Both the position numbers and the translations under genes were made by a program. Shown one piece after another: positions 18,500 through 26,880 of a stretch of DNA of 64,000 nt. Positions within the stretch are counted from its first letter, which is position 1; each line of letters begins with the position of its first letter. The notes beneath the pieces were generated by a model, which saw nothing but the letters and a program-made list of their open reading frames with translations, did no database searches and was not told the DNA's origin. The stretch comes from Pyrinomonadaceae bacterium (GTDB lineage: Bacteria; Acidobacteriota; Blastocatellia; Pyrinomonadales; Pyrinomonadaceae), in NCBI GenBank assembly GCA_021463165.1, contig JAJTWY010000008.1, positions 62,001 to 126,000 of the forward strand, given 5' to 3'.

Positions 18500-18609
18500 C
18501 CTGAGGACAAAGGATGATTGTCCGTCAAAATCCCTGTTTTAGCAATTATTCCGGGATATTGCGTTAGTGACAGCAAATTACGAGACGTTTTTGGATGCTT
18601 AGATCAGAG

Positions 18610-19380
18610 CTATTCTCGATAGCGAACCCTACCGGCGACCTTGTCGTAGAGCCACGCAGGCATGACGCGGCCCAGTTTTACGAACCAGGAGAGTGGGAAT
18701 GGGAACGCGTAGAATTTCTTCTTTTTCTCGATGGCCGAGATGAAATGCGGGATTGCGTCGTCAAGCTCCATTATGAACGGCATCTTATTCGAGCGGCCCG
18801 AGGTAAGAGGCGTTTTGATAAAACCAGGCTGGATGATCGTGACGTCCACACCGGAATGGCGTGTATCAAGCCGCACGCTTTCGAAGAACGCAGTCATGCC
18901 GGCCTTGCTGGCGGAATAGGCGGCGGATCTCGGCAGTCCTCGAAAACCCGCAAGACTCGAAATTGCAACTAGATGGCCGCTTCCCCGTTTTAACATCGCC
19001 GGCAGAACAGCGTGAACCGAGTTTACCGCGCCGAGGAGGTTGATATCGATCACTTTCTTGACCGCGGACGGGTTTAATGCGCGCGTTTCGGCGTTGTTGC
19101 CGCCGATACCGGCGTTAGCGATCAGGATGTCGATGTGTTCGAACTCATGAATGAAGTCGGCAACGGTGGCCGCGACGGCGTCCTCGTCTGTTACGTCGCA
19201 CGCAAAGAAACGCGCCGTTCCGCCCGCCTTTTCACAGCGTTTTGCCAAATCGTTCAGCAGTTCCTTACGACGTGCGACCAGCCCAAGCGTCGCTCCCTTC
19301 TTAGCAAGAGCGACCGCGAGAGCTTCGCCAATGCCGCTCGAAGCTCCGGTCAGAAACACTCTTTTGCCGTTCCAGTTCAT
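18610..19380 (-). CDS. Short-chain dehydrogenase/reductase
   Basis: 256-residue classical SDR. TGASSGIGEAL is the NAD(P)-binding loop, DVTDEDAV the acidic region, ANAGIGG the NNAG-type motif, and YSASKAGM the catalytic Tyr-x3-Lys. The Arg after the first strand (VARRKEL) suggests NADPH use. The C-terminus is basic and hydrophobic (PLSWFVKLGRVMPAWLYD), which may give membrane association as in DltE-like or retinol-dehydrogenase-like SDRs. The ATG at 19380 (MNWNGKRVFL) precedes the fold directly; an in-frame ATG at 19422 is further upstream. The substrate cannot be inferred. Confidence 0.88.
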   Translation of the reverse strand: MNWNGKRVFLTGASSGIGEALAVALAKKGATLGLVARRKELLNDLAKRCEKAGGTARFFACDVTDEDAVAATVADFIHEFEHIDILIANAGIGGNNAETRALNPSAVKKVIDINLLGAVNSVHAVLPAMLKRGSGHLVAISSLAGFRGLPRSAAYSASKAGMTAFFESVRLDTRHSGVDVTIIQPGFIKTPLTSGRSNKMPFIMELDDAIPHFISAIEKKKKFYAFPFPLSWFVKLGRVMPAWLYDKVAGRVRYRE

Positions 19381-19450
19381 TCTTAACTTATATTGCAGGG
19401 CAACGCCCAACTTCCCTATCAAGGCCTACCGCCAGAAAATTACCACCCGC

Positions 19451-21118
19451 TCAGATCTCCACAATGGTGGTCACGATAACCGGCTTTGAGCTCAGTTCTT
19501 TCTGAACGAAGCGTTTTAGGTGAATGCGCAGGTTTTCCTTGAAAACCGTGCGGTCGGCGATCTGTTCGGGTCTCATGTCAGCGACAGCAGCAGCAACCGC
19601 CGCACGCGCATCGGCGGAAAAACCGTTCGAGAGATCCAAACCGGCGACTCCGGTCAGGGTGATCAGCGGATCGCCGAGAAGTACGTGCCTTTTCTTGTCA
19701 ACGGTCACCACCAGCGAGATCGTGCCGCCGTAGGCCAGTTTCTTGCGCTCGCGAACTGTCTCATATTCGATCTCCTCCATCGATTCTTCATCGATGAATG
19801 TTTTGTGCAGGTCGTGTTTCTCGATCACGCGGGCACCGTATTCGTCGAGTTCAAGCACCTCGCCGTTCTCGATCAGTATGATGTCGTTGTCACCGTAGCC
19901 GGGGACGTGGTTCTTAATAAATTCCTTCTGCCGAAAGAGCATTCGATACTCGCCGTGGATGGGAACAACGAAACGAGGCTTCGAGGTTTCAACCATAATG
20001 CGGATATCCTCCTGCGAAGCGTGGCCGGAGACGTGCACGAGGCGACGTTTTTCTTCGATGATGTTCGCGCCGCGTTTATAAAGATGGCCAATGAGACGGC
20101 TGATATTCTTTTCGTTGCCGGGGATGATGCGGGCCGATAGAACAACCGTGTCACCATTCTCGATCTCGAGGCCTTTGTAGGTCGATGTCGCGAGATTCCA
20201 CAAGGCCGCACGCATTTCGCCCTGCGAACCGGTCACGAGATAGCAGATCTCGTCGTCATTGAGCGCCCTCGAAGCGCCGAGTTCGACCAGCGTATCAGGG
20301 TGAATACGCAACAATCCCATGCCCGAAGCTAGCTCAACGTTTTTCTGCATGGAACGCCCAAGAACACAGACCTGACGGCCGTATTGCCGGGCCAGGTCGA
20401 AAATAATCTGCAGGCGATGGAGCGACGACGAGAAAGTGGAAACGAAAAGGCGGTCCTCGGTCTGATCGAAGATCTCCTCGAAAGCAGGCATCACGGCCTG
20501 TTCGCTCGGTGTCCGGCCCGGAACCGTCGCGTTGGTAGAATCGCAAAGCAGGGCCAGCACGCCCTCATCCCCGATCCGCCCTAACATATCTAGATCGTAT
20601 GGTTTCCCTATCACCGGCGTGTCGTCGATCTTGTAATCGCCCGTGTGGATCAGCGTCCCGGCCGGTGTGTGGACCGCAAGCGAAAAACATTCGACAAGCG
20701 AATGCGATGCGTGGATGAATTCAATATCGAAGACGCCGATTTGAACGCGGTCACCGGCCTTTACCCGATGGAGGAGGACGTCATCGAGCATGTTGTATTC
20801 GTCGAGCCGCTTTTCAGTCAGAGCTAACGTGAAGCGCGAAGAGTAAACGGGAAGGTTGAATTTGCGAAGGATATAGCTAAGAGCTCCGATGTGGTCCTCA
20901 TGGCCGTGCGTCAGGATGATGGCCGTTAGATCGTCGCGATATTCCTCAAGAAAATCAAAATTTGGGATCGAAATATCAACCCCGTAGGGAGTTTCCTCCG
21001 GAAATCCCATGCCGGCATCTACGACGATCATCTCACCGCCGTAACGGATACCCATGCAGTTCATTCCAAACTCGCCAATGCCGCCGAGCGGTATTATCTC
21101 GATCTTAGACAAGCCCAA
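19451..21118 (-). CDS. rnj: Ribonuclease J
   Basis: 555-residue metallo-beta-lactamase/beta-CASP ribonuclease with endonuclease and 5'-3' exonuclease activity in mRNA turnover and rRNA processing. The zinc motif HGHEDHIGAL is at residues 71-80, the later HASHSLVE and HTGDYKID blocks bring further ligands, and SGHASQEDIR and PIHGEYRML mark the beta-CASP and final metal ligand. There is no ATG near the start: codons 1 and 3 are both TTG (21118 and 21112). The 21112 TTG is spaced 6-7 bases from GAGGA and may be the real one. Confidence 0.97.
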   Translation of the reverse strand: MGLSKIEIIPLGGIGEFGMNCMGIRYGGEMIVVDAGMGFPEETPYGVDISIPNFDFLEEYRDDLTAIILTHGHEDHIGALSYILRKFNLPVYSSRFTLALTEKRLDEYNMLDDVLLHRVKAGDRVQIGVFDIEFIHASHSLVECFSLAVHTPAGTLIHTGDYKIDDTPVIGKPYDLDMLGRIGDEGVLALLCDSTNATVPGRTPSEQAVMPAFEEIFDQTEDRLFVSTFSSSLHRLQIIFDLARQYGRQVCVLGRSMQKNVELASGMGLLRIHPDTLVELGASRALNDDEICYLVTGSQGEMRAALWNLATSTYKGLEIENGDTVVLSARIIPGNEKNISRLIGHLYKRGANIIEEKRRLVHVSGHASQEDIRIMVETSKPRFVVPIHGEYRMLFRQKEFIKNHVPGYGDNDIILIENGEVLELDEYGARVIEKHDLHKTFIDEESMEEIEYETVRERKKLAYGGTISLVVTVDKKRHVLLGDPLITLTGVAGLDLSNGFSADARAAVAAAVADMRPEQIADRTVFKENLRIHLKRFVQKELSSKPVIVTTIVEI

Positions 21119-21261
21119 TCCTCACAAATAGACGAACAAGAATACCACTTTTGGGCTGCATAAGCCCGTCCGAGCGTCCGTTGGGTTTGGTAACACAGAT
21201 GAAAAAGTGAAACCAAGATGGGTTTGGGGGCGTCTTTAACCTGACGCACCCGGAACACGGT

Positions 21262-21939
21262 ATGAAAGATAAATTTGCCACTGAGGACATTGATCGCGTG
21301 TTGAGCGCCGTATTGGCCGACAGCGGCCTTGACGACGAAACGCTTGACGGAATAGCGGGTTCACCGGCCATCTGGTGGGAAGTTCAGAGACGCATCGCAA
21401 CGGATCGCAACAATGGGCTTCAGTCGTGGCTGGCTTCGAGTTGGCTTCTCGCCTGGATAAAAGTCGCGAGTCCGGTTCTTGCAGTACTAGTGATAGGCAT
21501 CGGCATCTTCATCGCTACGCGACCCGGTGCGGGAGTTGAGACGAATCTCGCGGTCAGTTCGAACAATGAAATGCAGCCGGATCTCGTGAGCACTTCCGAC
21601 ACCGAAAATACCATGCCATCCGTTGGCGACGCCGTCGAGACAAAAAACCGTCATAGGAACGTTACCAAGTACGCTGCGACGATCACTGGCCGCAGAGTCA
21701 CCAGGAAGGGAACATCGTTGTCGCCCAGAAAGCAGACAGTCGAGATCAAGTCGGAGTTCCTCGCACTGACCTATGCTGAACGGCCCGAGGCGGGACACCT
21801 CGTTCGCATTAAGGTTCCTCGCTCAATGATGGTTACACTGGGCCTGGTTGGTTCCGTCGATAGACCGTCAAATCTGATCGATGCCGAAGTTCTGGTTGGT
21901 GATGACGGTATCACTCACTCAATAAGATTTATTAGATAG
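21262..21939 (+). CDS. Single-pass membrane protein, possible anti-sigma-type regulator
   Basis: 225 residues with a cytoplasmic N-terminus (about 1-62: DIDRVLSAVLADSG, then AIWWEVQRRIA), one transmembrane segment (about 66-88) and a periplasmic C-terminus rich in basic residues then a beta-strand-like end. That layout, and location in an operon two genes before an ECF sigma factor, resembles an anti-sigma factor, but no zinc-binding ASD motif (HxxxCxxC) is present and anti-sigma genes usually follow rather than precede sigma. The role is therefore inference. The C-terminal domain may be a conserved lineage-specific one (VRIKVPRSMMVTLGLVGS). It is divergent from RNase J. Confidence 0.6.
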   Translation: MKDKFATEDIDRVLSAVLADSGLDDETLDGIAGSPAIWWEVQRRIATDRNNGLQSWLASSWLLAWIKVASPVLAVLVIGIGIFIATRPGAGVETNLAVSSNNEMQPDLVSTSDTENTMPSVGDAVETKNRHRNVTKYAATITGRRVTRKGTSLSPRKQTVEIKSEFLALTYAERPEAGHLVRIKVPRSMMVTLGLVGSVDRPSNLIDAEVLVGDDGITHSIRFIR

Positions 21940-21963
21940 GAAAGAGAAGTTTGGGGAGATGCT

Positions 21964-23187
21964 ATGTATAGGATCATAATTTTCGTCGCGGCCATTGTCA
22001 TGTTCGCATCTGCTGCGCTGTTTTCTCAGCAACCGCCGCCTCGGCCGAGACAAGGGCCGCCCAATAAAGGGCCGGACAAAGGGGCGCCGAGACCGGGGGA
22101 TGCCGGGAACTGGATTCGTGCGCTTGATACCAATCGAAATGAGATCCTCGAATTGGAGGAATTTCGGGCCGCTGCTGAGCGGACGTTTGCCGAAATTGAT
22201 GCGGACGGCAATGGAAAACTGGATGCGACCGAGCTGAGGCGAATTCCGCGTCCCCAAAACGGACCGCCAAGGTCGATGCAGCCGGGCATGAACGATCGGC
22301 CGCCGGGACTCGAGAATTCACTGGCTCCCAGGCCCGGTGAGGCAGCCAAGGGGCTGTTGCCCCCGCTCTTTTTTGACGCCCTTCGGAATGTCGACCAAAC
22401 CTTGACACGGGCCGAGTTTGATGCCGCAGTGAATGCAAAATTCAAGGAAATGGATCGTAACGGCGATGGGGCGGTAGGACGCCTCGATGGTGGGCCGGGC
22501 GAGATCAGACCTCCGGGCCCGAATCCGCCTCCCGCGCCGAATGCAAAATTTCTCAGCGCCGAGTTGAGCTTTGGCGATCGATTGATCCTCCGACAGCCAT
22601 TTTCCGCTGAAACCGTGTTAGAACACACACGTCGCTTATTCGATGGTTCAACCGTAAAAAAGGAAATGACTGGTGCGATCTATCGGGATTCTGCGGGGCG
22701 GACCCGGCGCGAGCAGCCTCTCGATGTTGTAGGCACCCTGAGCGTTAGCGGCGTTAACGAAACCCCCGTTAGGCTGATTTTCATTAATGATTTCCCGGCA
22801 GGGGTTCAGTATTCGTTCGAGGCAACCGGCAAGATTGCGCGAAAGACCCCGATCTTGGGCAACCAGTCTCCATCGCCTGTCATCGACGAGCCGAGAGGTT
22901 CACGGTCGGAATCGGTTGGGACCAGGACCATCGAAGGAGTTTCCTGTGAGATGACTCGAGTTGAACGCGAGATCCCGGTCGGAGCGATCGGCAATGACAA
23001 ATCTCTCAAATCGACGAGCGAAAAGTGTTTTTCTCCAGAGCTTCAGCTTGTGATAATGTCCGAAAGCAATGATCCGATCGGTGGTTATCACAGCTTTCGA
23101 TTGAAGAATATCAAGCGGGCTGAGCCGTCAGCCGATCTTTTCACCGTTCCAAACGGTGTCAAGATAGAGCCAGGTAACTACAAGTAG
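21964..23187 (+). CDS. Secreted EF-hand protein
   Basis: 407 residues. A signal peptide (to about residue 20, ending SAALFS) and a Pro/Gly-rich stretch are followed by three calcium-type EF-hand loops: DTNRNEILELEE (55-66), DADGNGKLDATE (79-90) and DRNGDGAVGRLD (164-175). The second loop matches the canonical D-x-D-x-D/N pattern best. The C-terminal half (about 190-407) is a beta-rich domain (LILRQPFSAETVLEHTRR) that I do not recognise. It begins 24 bp after the one-TM protein and is 6 bp before the ECF sigma gene, so it is probably in that operon. A calcium-binding surface role is likely. Confidence 0.8.
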   Translation: MYRIIIFVAAIVMFASAALFSQQPPPRPRQGPPNKGPDKGAPRPGDAGNWIRALDTNRNEILELEEFRAAAERTFAEIDADGNGKLDATELRRIPRPQNGPPRSMQPGMNDRPPGLENSLAPRPGEAAKGLLPPLFFDALRNVDQTLTRAEFDAAVNAKFKEMDRNGDGAVGRLDGGPGEIRPPGPNPPPAPNAKFLSAELSFGDRLILRQPFSAETVLEHTRRLFDGSTVKKEMTGAIYRDSAGRTRREQPLDVVGTLSVSGVNETPVRLIFINDFPAGVQYSFEATGKIARKTPILGNQSPSPVIDEPRGSRSESVGTRTIEGVSCEMTRVEREIPVGAIGNDKSLKSTSEKCFSPELQLVIMSESNDPIGGYHSFRLKNIKRAEPSADLFTVPNGVKIEPGNYK

Positions 23188-23193
23188 GGATCG

Positions 23194-23856
23194 GTGGCCG
23201 ATGATAGATCGCCAAAAATAGTGGATGACGTCCTAAAAATCAGACTGGATGGGGCCCTGACCGGTTCAGCGGCAGGTCCGGACACGGCCTTATCGACAAC
23301 GGACGAAAGCCTTGTCCAGGCCGTTCTGTCAGGTGATGAGACAGCCTATGAGTTGATCTTCGAGCGGTACAAGCGCCCGATAACTCGATTGGTTTCTCGC
23401 TTCTTTCGCGAACGGACCGATATCGAGGAATGCGTCCAGCAGTGCTTTACAAAAGCCTATTTTTCCCTGAAAAGTTATCGTGGTTCGGGCACCTCCTTCA
23501 AGAGCTGGCTGGCCCGTATCGCCGTAAATGCTTGCTACGATGAGTTTCGTCGAAGACAGAGAAAGGGCGAGAGTCTTTTTGCGGAAATGTCCGACGACGA
23601 GACTGACTATGTGGAATCGATCATCGATTCAGACGCCGTTCGTTCGGACAATAGGCTAATCGCCTCGCAGCTCGTTGACAAACTGACCGCCGGTCTCGAT
23701 CCGATGGACAAGATCGCTTTGAGATTGGTCTACTCAGACGACTATTCCCTCGACGAGGCGGCCGAAGTGATCGGCATTTCGACCAGCAGCTTGAAATCAA
23801 GGCTATTTCGATGCCGGAACCAAATAAAGAGACGGTTCGGGCACTTTCTAAAATAA
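23194..23856 (+). CDS. RNA polymerase sigma factor, ECF subfamily
   Basis: 220 residues. Region 2 (about 50-120) has ERYKRPITRLVSRFF and ECVQQCFTKAYFSLKSYRG, and region 4 (about 165-215) has LVYSDDYSLDEAAEVIGIS and SLKSRLFRCRNQIKRRF, the usual ECF helix-turn-helix. Region 3 is missing. The start is GTG at 23194 with GGGA upstream. A 45-residue N-terminal extension with no known motif precedes region 2. Neighbours are an EF-hand protein and a one-TM protein upstream and a di-haem peroxidase-like gene 27 bp downstream, which is a likely member of its regulon. Confidence 0.92.
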   Translation: MADDRSPKIVDDVLKIRLDGALTGSAAGPDTALSTTDESLVQAVLSGDETAYELIFERYKRPITRLVSRFFRERTDIEECVQQCFTKAYFSLKSYRGSGTSFKSWLARIAVNACYDEFRRRQRKGESLFAEMSDDETDYVESIIDSDAVRSDNRLIASQLVDKLTAGLDPMDKIALRLVYSDDYSLDEAAEVIGISTSSLKSRLFRCRNQIKRRFGHFLK

Positions 23857-23883
23857 ACGCATTTCGCAGATCCCGGAGGGAAT

Positions 23884-26103
23884 ATGATCTACGTAAAGCT
23901 TAGCGTGATAGCAGTATTCGTGTGCCTGCTGGCGGGAAGGCTGCTGATCGAACCCGGTGCTACCTCGGGACAATCACTCGTCCTCGATGCCCCAACAGGA
24001 TTGTCGGCGTCGGACGGGGTTTACAACAACAAGGTCGGCCTGCACTGGGATGCAATACGCGGTGCCGCCGTCTATCGCGTGTTCCGCTCGACGTCCAACG
24101 AGATATCGGGTGCGGTAGAGATCGGCACGACCTCGGCCAACACTTTTTTCGACATTGGGGTTACGTCCGGGATACCGTTGTTCTACTGGGTGCGTGCGGA
24201 AAATGGGGCGGTTGAGAGTGCATTTAGTGATTCGGATCAAGGGCTTCGGGCCGTCGCGGTCAATCCCGGGCCTGTAGCCCCTCTTGAACCTCCACCAGCC
24301 CCACCTGCCAATCCGATCACAGCCGCAAAGACGTATCTGGGTAAGGCCCTATTCTGGGACGAACAGCTATCGTCGACGGGAACCGTAGCGTGCGGCACCT
24401 GCCACCATGCCGGATCAGGAGGAGTTGACCCTCGTTCCACTTCCCCGTCGACGCCTTCCGTAAACGCCGGCCCCGATCAGGTAATGGGAACGCCTGATGA
24501 CATTCGCGGATCGGCTGGCGTCGCGATGACAAATGCCGACGGAACATACATTGCGTCGCCCGTAACGGCCTTTGCCGAACAAGTAACGGCCCGAAAATCA
24601 GTTTCCCACGTTAACTCGGGTTATCCGAACCTGCTTTTCTGGGATGGCCGAGCGAGCGGCCTCTTTCGCGACCCGTTGTCCAATGCGGTCGTGATAAACA
24701 TTGGTGGTGCCTTAGAGAATCAGGCCCTTGAACCACCGCTCTCGAGCGTTGAGATGGCCCACATAGGCAGAACGATCACAGACCTTGCTGCGCGGGTCGC
24801 TGATTCACGACCTCTTGAACTCAGCCCGACCCTTCCGAATGCTCTGAGAAGATGGATCGACGGACGTTCGTATCCGGAGCTTTTCGCAGAGGCGTTCGGA
24901 AGTCCGGAAGTGACGCCTTCACGGATCGCGATGGCGATCGCAACTTATCAGCGAACTCAGTTCAGTGACCGTGCTCCCATCGACCTCGCGAATGGTGGTA
25001 TCGCACCGCTTACTGACCAGGAACAGCGAGGCAGGAATGTTTTCAACGCTAGCAGTTGCAATGTATGCCACGGTGGGAGTCTATTCAGCGATAATTCATT
25101 TCGCTACATTGGCGTCAGACCGCAAGGTGAGGATCTCGGCCGCTTCAACGTCACCGGAAATAACGGTGATCGCGGCTCCTTTCGCGTCCCGAGCCTTCGA
25201 AATGTCGGTCTCCGGAACTCATTCTTCCATAATGGCCAATTCACCAGTCTCGAGCAGGTTGTCGCCTTCTATAATCGCGGCGGGGACTTCAATGCGCCCA
25301 ACAAACCGCAGGGCCTCATTCGCCCCCTCGGATTGAACGCGAATCAGCAGGCCGATCTTGTGGCTTTCCTTAGACGCCCGTTGACGGATATGCGAGTCGC
25401 GACCGAGACCGAGAGATTTGATCGCCCTGTCCTGTACATGGAATCATCAAGGGTTCCGCGAGTAACGGGAACAGGTCGAGCGGGCTCCGGTGGTGTCATA
25501 CCGTCGATCAAGGCCATATCGCCTCCACTTGTCGGGAATTCTCAATTTGTTGTGTCGGTGTCCGGCACCCTTGGGAATTCTACTGCCACACTCGTCGTCG
25601 ATTCTGTCGATCCCGGTGTGGGCCCATCAGTACCGGCGTCAGGGGACTTGGCTCGGGTGACGACGACCACGCAGAATAGCGGGGCCGGGAACGGCTGGGC
25701 ATCGGTCGCGATCGAGATCCCGGATAGCATTGCGGTTGTCGGCAGGACCTTTTTTGCCAGGTGGCATGTAAGTGATCCGGAAGCGGCAAGCGGTTTTTCT
25801 GTTACACCGGCCGTGGAATTTACAATTTTTGGGAACACGAGCGAAGCGACCGGGGTAAGTATTGGCGGCCGGGTGCTTTCATCGGACGGTCTTGGAGTAA
25901 GGAACGCAACCGTAGTGATGACAGACTCAGCCGGTGTGACTCGACGGGTCACAACCAGTTCGTTCGGCATCTATCTGTTCGAGAACGTGCCCGCGGGCCA
26001 CGCGTACACGCTCAGTGTTTCCTCAAAACGGTATAGATTTGCGCCGCAGGTCGTCATGCCATCGGGCAATCTTACAGACATTGATTTCCTGGGCCTTCAG
26101 TGA
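23884..26103 (+). CDS. Secreted di-haem cytochrome c peroxidase/MauG-family protein with FN3 and carboxypeptidase-regulatory-like domains
   Basis: 739 residues. Residues 1-29 are a signal segment, about 35-125 a fibronectin type III domain (APTGLSASDG, VYRVFRS, FYWVRAENG), about 145-505 a cytochrome c peroxidase/MauG domain with two haem motifs CGTCH (170-174) and CNVCH (392-396), and about 650-735 a carboxypeptidase regulatory-like beta domain (GVRNATVVMTDSAGVTRRVTTSSFGIYLFENV). Haem ligation beyond the two CxxCH motifs is not resolved. Assembly of these haems would need the System II proteins encoded at 58.8-62.0 kb. It probably belongs to the ECF-sigma operon; the substrate is unknown. The triple fusion is uncommon. 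Confidence 0.85.
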   Translation: MIYVKLSVIAVFVCLLAGRLLIEPGATSGQSLVLDAPTGLSASDGVYNNKVGLHWDAIRGAAVYRVFRSTSNEISGAVEIGTTSANTFFDIGVTSGIPLFYWVRAENGAVESAFSDSDQGLRAVAVNPGPVAPLEPPPAPPANPITAAKTYLGKALFWDEQLSSTGTVACGTCHHAGSGGVDPRSTSPSTPSVNAGPDQVMGTPDDIRGSAGVAMTNADGTYIASPVTAFAEQVTARKSVSHVNSGYPNLLFWDGRASGLFRDPLSNAVVINIGGALENQALEPPLSSVEMAHIGRTITDLAARVADSRPLELSPTLPNALRRWIDGRSYPELFAEAFGSPEVTPSRIAMAIATYQRTQFSDRAPIDLANGGIAPLTDQEQRGRNVFNASSCNVCHGGSLFSDNSFRYIGVRPQGEDLGRFNVTGNNGDRGSFRVPSLRNVGLRNSFFHNGQFTSLEQVVAFYNRGGDFNAPNKPQGLIRPLGLNANQQADLVAFLRRPLTDMRVATETERFDRPVLYMESSRVPRVTGTGRAGSGGVIPSIKAISPPLVGNSQFVVSVSGTLGNSTATLVVDSVDPGVGPSVPASGDLARVTTTTQNSGAGNGWASVAIEIPDSIAVVGRTFFARWHVSDPEAASGFSVTPAVEFTIFGNTSEATGVSIGGRVLSSDGLGVRNATVVMTDSAGVTRRVTTSSFGIYLFENVPAGHAYTLSVSSKRYRFAPQVVMPSGNLTDIDFLGLQ

Positions 26104-26106
26104 CGG

Positions 26107-26880
26107 TCAATCACCGGGATCGGCGAGTTCAAGAAGCCGGTCCCATTCTTCGAGCGTCAGACTCTCTGCTCGGCGGTTCGGGGCAATGCCGGCCTTTTGG
26201 AGCATGACCTCGGCGTTCGGAAGGCGGGTCTTGAAGTTGTTCAGGAGCGTTTTCCTCTTTTGAGCAAAGCCCGCACTTACAAGGGCCCTGAACGCTTCTG
26301 AAACGTGGACTCCGGGCTTTGGGAGTAGGCGCACGACAGAACTCCAGACCTTCGGTACTGGGGAAAAGGCCCTCGGCGGAACGTCCGCAACTCTTTCGAT
26401 GCGGAATGCCGACTCTGCAACAACCGTAATAAACCCTCGTTCCCTGTTCCCAGGTTCCGCCGTTAGTCTTTCAACTACCTCTCGCTGAAACATGAGAACG
26501 GCCCGGTCGAAATCCTCGAGCTGATCGATGAGCCTCTGGAGTATCGGGGTGGAGATATAGTACGGCAGATTTCCGACGATCTTCGGCCTACCTCCGGCGC
26601 GAATAAGAGAACGGATATTCGTGTCAAGAAAATTCGCATTGATAACTGTGAGCTTGTCGTAGTCAGAAAACTCGTTCTCTAGAACGGGTATGAGGTCCCG
26701 GTCGACCTCTACTGCGATCACTGTGACACCTTTCGCTAGCAAGCCCCGCGTCAGGGCGCCGCGTCCCGGACCGATCTCGACGACCGTATCATCAGGTGCG
26801 AGCTCGAGCGAGTCAATAATTTTCGCAATCATATGCGGATCGCGAAGAAAGTTTTGTCCCAAGGCCTTCTTAGGCTTCAT
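26107..26880 (-). CDS. rsmA: 16S rRNA dimethyladenosine transferase RsmA (KsgA)
   Basis: 257 residues; SAM-dependent dimethylation of the two adjacent adenines near the 3' end of 16S rRNA. LGQNFL at the N-terminus, EIGPGRGALT for SAM binding, NANFLD, NLPYYIST for the catalytic NxPY, and the C-terminal APNRRAESLTLEEWDRL are all in place. It starts inside the end of ribD (11-bp overlap) and is the last gene of ftsY-ribD-rsmA on the minus strand. Its stop lies 3 bp from that of the convergent peroxidase-like gene. Confidence 0.97.
   Translation of the reverse strand: MKPKKALGQNFLRDPHMIAKIIDSLELAPDDTVVEIGPGRGALTRGLLAKGVTVIAVEVDRDLIPVLENEFSDYDKLTVINANFLDTNIRSLIRAGGRPKIVGNLPYYISTPILQRLIDQLEDFDRAVLMFQREVVERLTAEPGNRERGFITVVAESAFRIERVADVPPRAFSPVPKVWSSVVRLLPKPGVHVSEAFRALVSAGFAQKRKTLLNNFKTRLPNAEVMLQKAGIAPNRRAESLTLEEWDRLLELADPGD

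Noticed and set aside
18504..18522. Inverted repeat GGACAA...TTGTCC before uppP
   Set aside because: No T run on either strand, and it sits in the leader of uppP; too weak to assign as operator or terminator.
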